Assembly: GCA_002789465.1 (NCBI GenBank)
Contig: PFTH01000032.1
Coordinates: 7,190-14,465, forward strand
From: Candidatus Roizmanbacteria bacterium CG_4_9_14_0_8_um_filter_34_12
Lineage (GTDB): Bacteria > Patescibacteriota > Microgenomatia > UBA1406 > GWC2-37-13
Direction: 5' to 3'
Length of the DNA: 7,276 nucleotides
Part shown: positions 1 through 6,293 of the stretch, piece after piece
How the letters are laid out: every line of letters starts with the position of its first letter
How positions within the stretch are numbered: the first letter of the stretch is position 1
Position numbers and translations under genes: made by a program
The notes under the pieces: model-generated
Told to the model about the DNA's origin: nothing
What the model saw: the letters and a program-made list of their open reading frames with translations, nothing else
Database searches by the model: none

Positions 1-1049
1 AAAACGGACAGGGACCGGATATTTTTCGTTTTCATAACACATGGGTACCCCAATTAAAGGTCAATGATGAAAGTATTTTATCAGCATTACCGGAAAACAT
101 AATGTCAAATGAAGAATATGAAAAAACATTTTACCCGGTAATCGTAAAAGATTTAAAGATTAACGGTCGATATTATGGTTTAGCATTAGAGATAGACGGT
201 TTAGTTTTGGTAATTAATGATGGTCTATTTAAAAAAGCAGGAATTACATCTCCTCCCACAAGCTGGACAGAAGATTTGATTGAAGTTGTTAATAAGTTGT
301 CGGTAAGAGACGAAAATAAACAATTAATAACTGCAGGTATAGCACTTGGAACAACAGAGAATATTGACCATTTTAGCGATATATTTGGTTTATTATTAGT
401 ACAAAATGGGGGTAATTTGTCAAAACTAGATAGTCCTGAAGCTGCGCAGGTTCTCGAAGTATACCGTAAGTTTGCTGAACCCCCAACAAATTATTGGGAT
501 GAGGGTATGCCGAATTCAACTACTGCTTTTATTCAAGAAAAAGTTGCTATGATAATTGTTCCTTCTTGGCAGATTTTGACTATTAAAGCAATTAATCCAG
601 ATATAAAAATAAAAGTAGTTCCGGTTCCAAAAGGACCTCAAGGAAAACAAATATCAATTGCCAATTATTGGGTTGAAGGTGTATCAAAGTATAGTAAGAA
701 TCAAATTGAGGCATGGAAGTTTCTAAAATTTTTAACAGAAAAAGAACAAATGACCAAGCTTTACGAAATGCAGGCAAAAACTCGACTTTTTGGTGAGCCT
801 TATTCGCGAATTGATCTTGGAGCAACATTAGCACAACATGAATATTTAGGAGCAGTGATTACTCAAGCGAATAATTTTATTTCTTTACCAATAATTAGCA
901 AGACCCAGGACAATGGCTTGAACGACGGGATAATTGCCTATTTAAAAGATGCTATCAACGCCACAATTCAAGGTGTAGCTTATACGGAGGCTTTAATTAA
1001 TGCAAAAAAAGGTGTAGATCAATTGTTTTTACGTTACAAAATACAATGA
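1..1049 (+). CDS. Extracellular solute-binding protein, family 1 (5'-partial)
   Basis: This is the C-terminal 348 residues of an ABC-type extracellular solute-binding protein of the family 1 (MalE/sugar-binding) kind, which would capture a ligand outside the cytoplasmic membrane. The frame is open from base 3 to the TGA at 1047-1049, so the ATG at 102 is internal; the residues before it (GPDIFRFHNTW) are the typical 'GPDIF..H..W' segment of the family. Other family signs are NGRYYGLALEIDGLVLVIN, which resembles 'G+.Y.lP...d...l.yN', then LFKKAGI..PPTSW, and near the end EAWKFLKFLTEKEQ ('A..F..FL...E'). About 80-100 residues, including any lipoprotein signal, lie outside the window, judged from a usual length near 430-450. 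No ABC permease or ATPase gene follows. The ligand cannot be told from sequence; sugar is only the commonest case. Family confidence is high. Confidence 0.88.
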   Translation, partial: NGQGPDIFRFHNTWVPQLKVNDESILSALPENIMSNEEYEKTFYPVIVKDLKINGRYYGLALEIDGLVLVINDGLFKKAGITSPPTSWTEDLIEVVNKLSVRDENKQLITAGIALGTTENIDHFSDIFGLLLVQNGGNLSKLDSPEAAQVLEVYRKFAEPPTNYWDEGMPNSTTAFIQEKVAMIIVPSWQILTIKAINPDIKIKVVPVPKGPQGKQISIANYWVEGVSKYSKNQIEAWKFLKFLTEKEQMTKLYEMQAKTRLFGEPYSRIDLGATLAQHEYLGAVITQANNFISLPIISKTQDNGLNDGIIAYLKDAINATIQGVAYTEALINAKKGVDQLFLRYKIQ

Positions 1050-1055
1050 AATATG
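1047..1055 (+). other. In-frame TGA-AAT-ATG junction between genes 1 and 2
   Basis: The solute-binding protein ends with TGA at 1047-1049. One codon (AAT) later, in the same reading frame, comes the ATG at 1053 that opens the next gene. The preceding bases (acaaaatacaatgaaat) contain no GGAGG-like ribosome binding site. Start of gene 2 may therefore depend on ribosomes that have just terminated. An alternative in-frame ATG lies at 1077 and would remove only eight residues. The arrangement is seen directly; coupling is inferred. Confidence 0.5.
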
Positions 1056-3059
1056 GTGACTTTAAATATTTTTAAAATGTTTGGTAAAAAAAACAGTTTA
1101 GAAAAAAACAATTATTATCTTGGTCTTTTCTTAAAAGAAACCGAAGGAATTGGTCTTGTTATGACAAAAAAAACAAATGGGTTGGAATTAGTAAATTGGC
1201 GATGGTTTAAATATAGTAATGGTTGGGAGAATCTCTCGCAAGACGTTGATAATTTATTAATGCAGTTTGAGTCAAATTTAGGTATAACTTTAACACAAAC
1301 TATTTTCTTTTTATACTCTCATGCAATTAATAGTAAAACAAAAGAAGTAAAGTCGATTTATTTAAGGACCATAAAAGACTTGACAAAGAATCTTGACTTA
1401 AAACCACTTGGTTATATTGAGGTTGTGGATGCAGTAATTGCTTGGTTAGAAAATAAAGAAGAGTCATCTATTAATTCAGTTATTGTTGAAATCGATCGTA
1501 GTAATATAAGCATATTCATTATTCGCGGTTCTAAAAAGATTAATATTCAAACAACAGCGCGTACTGATAATATAGCTTCTGATATTAATAACGCTATCCA
1601 AGAAAAAGCTGGTTCAATTATTCTTCCTTCACGTTTTATTCTTTATAATTTCTATAACCTAACTAAAGATATTAATATTTTAATGAGCTATCGTTGGGAT
1701 AGGGACCTTTTCGTCCAACTGCCCCGAATAGATTTATTTAAAGAAGAGGATATGATGCATGCATTGACGAGTTTATTTTCTTCACAAATAATGGTTAATA
1801 TCAAACAAAACTCCGACAAAGAGATGAGGAACAATACAAAAATGGGTTTTGTGATTGGTGGTGAGACAATACAACAAAGTGAATCTGATAGGAGAATGAG
1901 AACTAAGAAGATGAATTTTATAAATCTGCTTATGAAATTTAAGTTTTTAAAATTCAACTGGACAATTATTGCTGGAATTATTTTAAGTATTGCTGCCTTG
2001 GTATCAATTGAATTAGTTTTACATCAAGCAGACCTCACAATTACTCTTCCAGCACAGAATATTGAACAAACAATGAAGTACAAGATTGGTTCAAAGGATC
2101 CGAACTTCCAAAAACAGCAGATCAAATATGAAATATCGCAAACAAAACCAACAAATGGTAAAAAAGCGATCGGAGAGAAAGCAAAAGGAGAAGTAACGAT
2201 TCACAACTTTGATGACACAGATAAAAAATTTTTAAAAGGAACAATTATTGTAGGAAGCGGAAAACAATACACAATAGATGAAGAGATTACAGTTAAGTCT
2301 GCAAGTTTAGTAGCTGATGGATCAGCGAAAATACCTGGGAAAGCAAAGATGGGGGTTACCGCGGTTGATATTGGAAATGAAGGGAACTTAAGTAAAGGGC
2401 AACGTTTTACGTTTAAAGATTTTCCGGTTACTTTATTTTTTGCAATAAACGAAAGTAATTTAAGTGGCGGTTCAAAAAAAGAGGTGCGAACAGTTGCTAA
2501 AAAGGATTTAGATGAACTTGAAAACACCATATTAGAAAAAGCTAAGGTCGAAGGAAACGATCGTATTAATAAATCTATTAAACAAGGTTACGGTTATTTA
2601 GATAATCTAATTGATTATCAATTAACCGATTCAACATTTTCAAAAGAAGTTGGAGAAGAAGCAAGTGATGTTAACATTAAATCAACTATTATTTTATCCT
2701 TTTATGTTTATAAAAAAAATGATTTAAATAATCTTGCGGTTGTGGCTTTAAAGGATAAAATAAAATCAGGCCTTGAACTTGAAACGAATAAAACGATTTT
2801 ACGGGTTGTTCAATCCGAAGTAAGTGAAGGAGCGACGAATATTGATTTATTAGTTAAAGGAAAGGCGATCGTTGTTATTGATAAAAGTAAAATAAAAAGA
2901 CAGCTTGCTGGAAAAAATATCAATGAAACTAAGCAAATTATTAATAATAATTTACATGCGATCGGTTATAATCTACAGATTGAGCCAAATTTTATCTTCA
3001 TAAAAGATAGGATACCTTGGTATTTAAATAATATTTTGATTGAAGTTAAATATAACTAA
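1053..3059 (+). CDS. PilM/FtsA-like membrane protein with baseplate-J-like external domain
   Basis: This 668-residue protein has an unknown function. Residues about 20-250 look like a divergent actin-like (PilM/FtsA, ASKHA) fold: a first beta hairpin (YYLGLFLKETEGIGLVM), a second (NSVIVEIDRSNISIFIIRG, 141-159) and an ILPSRFILYN segment near 190. I recall such segments in PilM-like proteins of Microgenomates. Residues about 304-324 form one transmembrane helix, preceded by a Lys/Arg-rich stretch (280-300), so the N-terminus should be cytoplasmic. The external part has a beta-rich domain at 372-460 with 'AKGEVTIHN', 'LKGTIIV' and 'YTIDEEITV', resembling baseplate J/gp47-like domains annotated in candidate-phyla bacteria. 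After it come a charged helical stretch (475-515), another beta domain (540-610) and a C-terminal 'GKNINETKQIINN...PWYLNNILIEV' module. No clear phosphate-binding Gly motif is visible, so ATP binding is doubtful. It lies 3 bases after gene 1 and 5 before the sortase. Coding status is certain; domain naming is moderate. Confidence 0.72.
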   Translation: MVTLNIFKMFGKKNSLEKNNYYLGLFLKETEGIGLVMTKKTNGLELVNWRWFKYSNGWENLSQDVDNLLMQFESNLGITLTQTIFFLYSHAINSKTKEVKSIYLRTIKDLTKNLDLKPLGYIEVVDAVIAWLENKEESSINSVIVEIDRSNISIFIIRGSKKINIQTTARTDNIASDINNAIQEKAGSIILPSRFILYNFYNLTKDINILMSYRWDRDLFVQLPRIDLFKEEDMMHALTSLFSSQIMVNIKQNSDKEMRNNTKMGFVIGGETIQQSESDRRMRTKKMNFINLLMKFKFLKFNWTIIAGIILSIAALVSIELVLHQADLTITLPAQNIEQTMKYKIGSKDPNFQKQQIKYEISQTKPTNGKKAIGEKAKGEVTIHNFDDTDKKFLKGTIIVGSGKQYTIDEEITVKSASLVADGSAKIPGKAKMGVTAVDIGNEGNLSKGQRFTFKDFPVTLFFAINESNLSGGSKKEVRTVAKKDLDELENTILEKAKVEGNDRINKSIKQGYGYLDNLIDYQLTDSTFSKEVGEEASDVNIKSTIILSFYVYKKNDLNNLAVVALKDKIKSGLELETNKTILRVVQSEVSEGATNIDLLVKGKAIVVIDKSKIKRQLAGKNINETKQIINNNLHAIGYNLQIEPNFIFIKDRIPWYLNNILIEVKYN

Positions 3060-3064
3060 TTCTT

Positions 3065-3829
3065 ATGGTCATGCATCGGTATTTGAAGCAAGATAATTCT
3101 ATTAAACGTAAAGTTGTATCCCGTTTTTCACTACTTTTATTAACGGCGGGTTCTTTACTGTTGTTTTGGTCTTTTTACCCGATTATCTCTTTTGAAATAT
3201 TTGCACGGTTATTTATACAAAAACAGATAGTTTCTCCAGTTCCCACATCTTTAACGGCAAGTTCAATTAAAACGGCGAATTCGGTTTTGGGGAGTTGGAT
3301 TAATCTATCAAGTAATTTACGTGATTTTACTCAAGTAAGTCGTTGGTTTCCGGATAAGCCTCAACAAAACCTAGACACTAATAAAATCAAAATTAATAAG
3401 TATTTGTTATCTATTCCGAAATTAAATATTAATCAGGCGATTGTTACGGTTGGCGGTGATGATTTAACAAAGAGTTTGGTGCATTATTTACCTACGTCAT
3501 TACCTGGAGAATATGGCAATGTAGTGATTTTTGGTCACTCTACTTTATCACAGTTATATAATGTTAAGGATTATAAAACTATTTTTACTTTTTTACCTTC
3601 TCTTGACCCTCAAAATCACGATTTAATAGAGTTAAAAGTAGGCGATTTAAACTATCAATATGAAGTCATTGAAATGTTCGTAGTGGACCCTGAAGAAATT
3701 TCGGTACTAGACCAAAAATATGATGCTTCTTATTTAACCTTAATAACTTGTGTTCCTCCAGGAACATATTTTAAACGCTTAGTGGTAAGAGCAAAACTGA
3801 TAAAACTGCCAATATCTTTGGTTGAATAA
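3065..3829 (+). CDS. Membrane-anchored sortase, class D/E-like
   Basis: This is a 254-residue sortase, a transpeptidase that cleaves a sorting motif in secreted proteins and joins them to a cell-surface acceptor. One N-terminal membrane helix spans about residues 20-42 after a basic segment (KRKVVSR), so it is a type II membrane protein with the catalytic domain outside. After a Ser/Thr-rich linker (about 55-110) the sortase beta barrel begins at YLLSIPKLNI. The catalytic set is complete: His158 in GNVVIFGHST, Cys229 in LTLITCVPPG and Arg238 in YFKRLVV. The 'TLITC.PPGT...RLVV.A' ending is typical of class D/E-type sortases. The start at 3065 is 5 bases after the previous stop and lacks a clear ribosome binding site; the ATG at 3071 is an almost equal alternative. 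No LPxTG-type substrate is encoded in the window. The family call is firm; the class and the acceptor are not. Confidence 0.93.
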   Translation: MVMHRYLKQDNSIKRKVVSRFSLLLLTAGSLLLFWSFYPIISFEIFARLFIQKQIVSPVPTSLTASSIKTANSVLGSWINLSSNLRDFTQVSRWFPDKPQQNLDTNKIKINKYLLSIPKLNINQAIVTVGGDDLTKSLVHYLPTSLPGEYGNVVIFGHSTLSQLYNVKDYKTIFTFLPSLDPQNHDLIELKVGDLNYQYEVIEMFVVDPEEISVLDQKYDASYLTLITCVPPGTYFKRLVVRAKLIKLPISLVE

Positions 3830-3832
3830 CCC

Positions 3833-3838
3833 TATAAT
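3833..3838 (+). promoter_or_regulatory. Possible -10 box (TATAAT) ahead of the PBP gene
   Basis: A perfect TATAAT begins four bases after the sortase stop codon. Transcription would start near 3845, leaving only about 12 bases before the ATG at 3857, so the message would be almost leaderless. No good -35 hexamer is seen 16-18 bases upstream (the 17-base position reads CAATAT), and there is no TGn extension. In such AT-rich DNA the hexamer could arise by chance. If real, it would allow the penicillin-binding protein to be expressed apart from the upstream genes. Confidence 0.3.
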
Positions 3839-3856
3839 ATCTGCTAAAATTCCGCC

Positions 3857-6175
3857 ATGGGAAAACTACGAAAATTAAGCTTATTCTATCGCTTACTTTT
3901 ATGGCTAATTACTTCGATAATAAAGATTGGAGAAGTCGTTCGAAAAGTTATTGATTTTTCAATATCTCCCTTAGTTCTTTTACTTAACCTTTTATTTAAG
4001 TTTTTCTCAAAAATAAAGATAGAAAAAAGCTTTGAATATAAATCAAATATATATAAATGGCGAGTAAAAGAGAAGTCATTAAACATATTATATATATTTT
4101 TTCAATCGATAATATATGTATTTAAATTTTTTCTTAATTTTTTAGTTCAAGTTTTATATTTATTTTATAGACTTTTAAAATTTATTTTTGTTAGTATTCC
4201 TAAATTTATTGTTCATCATATATCATTAAAAATCCGATATTTTATTTTTGGATTTAGTATATGTTTGATCGTGATAATAATAAATCAAGCATATATTTTT
4301 GTTAAAGAATTACCCTCGCCTCGTGAGATTGGAAAGTCAAACTATTCATTATCAACTCATTTATTTGACCGTAAAGGAAAATTACTGTATGAAATATATC
4401 GCGAGCAAAATCGGACACCGGTAAAATTAGATCAACTACCGGTATTTATCACTCAAGCAACGATTGCCATTGAGGACAAAGATTTTTATCTTCACAAGGG
4501 AGTTGCTGTTTCGGGTGGAATATTACGTGCTGCTAAAGAAATTATTTTTAATAATAGTTTACAGGGAGGGTCAACCATTACGCAGCAGTTGGTGAAAACT
4601 GCATTATTATCTCCTGAACGTACCATTAAAAGAAAAATAAAAGAAATAATTTTGGCTCTTTGGGCAGAAAAAATATATAGTAAAAATCGAATATTGGAAA
4701 TGTATTTAAACCAAGTTCCATATGGTGGAGCTGCGCATGGGATTGAAGAAGCGGCAAAAGTATATTTTGGTGTTCATGCGCGAGATTTAACACTTGAACA
4801 GGCGGCATTACTTGCTGGTTTACCACAGGCTCCATCGTTATATTCGCCATATGTCAATCCCGCTCTTGCTCAAAAACGAAGAAACGAAGTCCTACGTAGC
4901 ATGCAAAGTCAAGGATTTATTAGTCAGACAGTGAGTAATAAATTACAAAGTACAAAACTTGAAGTAGTTCCTCCAAGAACCAACATCAAAGCCCCCCACT
5001 TTGTTTTTTATGTCAAATCCCAACTTGAGGAAAAGTATGGAATCAGACAGGTGGAAGAAGGAGGATTAAATGTCATCACCACACTTGATCTTGATATTCA
5101 AGAAGAAGCAGAAAAGATCCTTAAAGAAGAATTGGAAAAGGTTAAAGAATTAAATGTTTCCAATGGAGCAATCTTAGTTACTCGCCCTTCAACTGGGGAG
5201 ATCCTGGCCATGGTCGGATCAGTAGACTATTTTGCATCTCCCTCTGGAGCTTTTAATGTTACCACAGCTCTGCGTCAACCAGGATCATCGATTAAGCCGA
5301 TTATGTACTCTCTCGCCCTAGAAAAAGAATATACCGCAGCTTCGATAATTAATGATACAGCAATTATTTTTAATATTCCAGGATCAACTCCTTATCGTCC
5401 GGTTAACTATGATGGTAAAACTCATGGTAATGTTCCGTTAAGATATGCTTTAGCTAACTCCTTTAATATTTCAGCGGTTCGTGTATTAAACACAATAGGG
5501 GTTAATAATTTTATTAATCATGCAAAGAAAATGGGAATTAGTACTTGGACAGATTCGAATCGATTTGGACTATCTTTAACACTGGGTGGGGGAGAGGTGA
5601 CGATGATTGACATGGCTAAAGCATTTGGTGTTTTTGCAAATGAGGGAAACAGAGTTAACTTAACGAGCTTTAATAGAATTGTGACCTCTTCAGACAATTT
5701 ATTTTATCAATATAGTCCAATGAGTGTAAAAGTAATTGATGCAGGTAATGCATTTATTATTAACGATATTTTATCTGATAACTTTGCGCGTCGTTGGGCG
5801 TTTGGAAGCAATTCAGCCTTAGAAATTAATGGATTTAAAGTAGCAGTGAAAACCGGAACAACAGATGAAAAAAAAGATAACTGGACCATTGGATATACAC
5901 CAGATTACATAGTGGCAGTTTGGGTAGGAAATAATAACAATCAACCAATGAATCCATACTTGGCCTCAGGAATTACTGGTGCTGCTCCGATTTGGAACAG
6001 AATGATGAGTTTTTTACTAAAAAACTATGGTATAAAATCGCAATTTATAGAACCAGAGAATATAGTTGAAAAAATTTGTTATTTTGGTAAAATGGAATAC
6101 TTTGTAAAAGGTACGGAGATTAAAGCTTCTTGTAGGGATAATTTGTTCGGAGCAACTCCTTCGCCTACCCCATAA
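3857..6175 (+). CDS. Bifunctional class A penicillin-binding protein (PBP1A-type)
   Basis: This 772-residue enzyme polymerises lipid II into glycan strands and cross-links the peptides at the outer face of the membrane. The GT51 glycosyltransferase domain (about 165-345) has all expected motifs: catalytic Glu206 in AIEDKDFYLHKG, GGSTITQQLVK (237-247), RKIKE (259-263), Glu281 in RILEMYLNQ, and LLAGLPQAP (318-326). The transpeptidase domain (about 435-715) has Ser477-x-x-Lys480 in QPGSSIKP, Ser535-Phe-Asn537 and KTGTT (665-669), so both activities should be intact. The last 35 residues hold Cys741 and Cys759, a possible disulfide, and end in a short TPSPTP tail. The N-terminus is odd: about 148 residues rich in Phe, Leu, Ile and Lys, with hydrophobic stretches near 7-25, 36-52, 75-118 and 127-148, where one short anchor is normal. 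The ATG at 3857 is the first possible start after an in-frame TAA at 3845. The gene lies 27 bases after the sortase. Confidence 0.96.
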   Translation: MGKLRKLSLFYRLLLWLITSIIKIGEVVRKVIDFSISPLVLLLNLLFKFFSKIKIEKSFEYKSNIYKWRVKEKSLNILYIFFQSIIYVFKFFLNFLVQVLYLFYRLLKFIFVSIPKFIVHHISLKIRYFIFGFSICLIVIIINQAYIFVKELPSPREIGKSNYSLSTHLFDRKGKLLYEIYREQNRTPVKLDQLPVFITQATIAIEDKDFYLHKGVAVSGGILRAAKEIIFNNSLQGGSTITQQLVKTALLSPERTIKRKIKEIILALWAEKIYSKNRILEMYLNQVPYGGAAHGIEEAAKVYFGVHARDLTLEQAALLAGLPQAPSLYSPYVNPALAQKRRNEVLRSMQSQGFISQTVSNKLQSTKLEVVPPRTNIKAPHFVFYVKSQLEEKYGIRQVEEGGLNVITTLDLDIQEEAEKILKEELEKVKELNVSNGAILVTRPSTGEILAMVGSVDYFASPSGAFNVTTALRQPGSSIKPIMYSLALEKEYTAASIINDTAIIFNIPGSTPYRPVNYDGKTHGNVPLRYALANSFNISAVRVLNTIGVNNFINHAKKMGISTWTDSNRFGLSLTLGGGEVTMIDMAKAFGVFANEGNRVNLTSFNRIVTSSDNLFYQYSPMSVKVIDAGNAFIINDILSDNFARRWAFGSNSALEINGFKVAVKTGTTDEKKDNWTIGYTPDYIVAVWVGNNNNQPMNPYLASGITGAAPIWNRMMSFLLKNYGIKSQFIEPENIVEKICYFGKMEYFVKGTEIKASCRDNLFGATPSPTP

Positions 6176-6181
6176 AATAAA

Positions 6182-6209
6182 ATCAAAGATCAAATATCAA
6201 AAATCAAAG
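6182..6209 (+). repeat. Four tandem ATCAAAN heptamers
   Basis: Starting seven bases after the penicillin-binding protein stop codon, four heptamers follow without gaps: ATCAAAG, ATCAAAT, ATCAAAA and ATCAAAG. Only the seventh base varies. Degenerate copies in inverted orientation lie at 6250-6289, so the array forms the left arm of the intergenic hairpin. The repeat is seen directly; whether it is a genome-wide repeat family cannot be judged from one window. Confidence 0.8.
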
Positions 6210-6290
6210 CGTAAATAAAAGTTTAAATCCTTTAATTATTAACTCTAAACTTTGATCTTGGTTTTGCGCTTTAATCTCTGATTTTTGAAA
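6182..6290. terminator. Imperfect intergenic hairpin, likely two-way terminator
   Basis: The 118-base gap between the converging PBP and serS genes holds an imperfect inverted repeat. Paired blocks are 6197-6205 with 6280-6288 (TCAAAAATC/GATTTTTGA, 9 bp), 6206-6211 with 6267-6272 (AAAGCG/CGCTTT, 6 bp) and 6218-6225 with 6246-6253 (AAAGTTTA/TAAACTTT, 8 bp), around a 20-base loop. An alternative 9-bp pairing joins 6186-6194 with 6251-6259. The right arm carries inverted heptamer copies CTTTGAT (6250), CTTTAAT (6269), CTCTGAT (6276) and TTTTGAA (6283), and its end stops about four bases short of the serS stop codon. The stem is interrupted and AT-rich, so it would be a weak intrinsic terminator by classical rules. 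Its position between converging genes is the main reason for the call. Confidence 0.5.
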
Positions 6291-6293
6291 TCA

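Noticed and set aside
102..104. ATG at 102 as the start of the solute-binding protein
   Set aside because: The frame is open to the left edge and the residues before it match the family, so the gene is cut by the window rather than starting here.
1047..1049. TGA read as glycine (code 25)
   Set aside because: This is the only in-frame TGA across the five genes. A TGA=Gly genome would show many, and the resulting fusion would be topologically odd.
1839..1878. Adenosine-binding Gly-Gly motif (MGFVIGGETI) in the PilM-like protein
   Set aside because: It resembles the actin-fold motif loosely, but it may only be a family-specific segment ahead of the membrane linker; without the other nucleotide motifs I do not claim ATP binding.
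1688..2530. Minus-strand open frames inside the PilM-like gene (1688-1957, 2201-2530)
   Set aside because: They are opposite-strand shadows of a clearly coding gene and show no recognisable protein features.
6182..6289. CRISPR array or tRNA in the intergenic repeats
   Set aside because: Units are 7 bases with no spacers, and no cloverleaf or conserved tRNA T-loop sequence is present.
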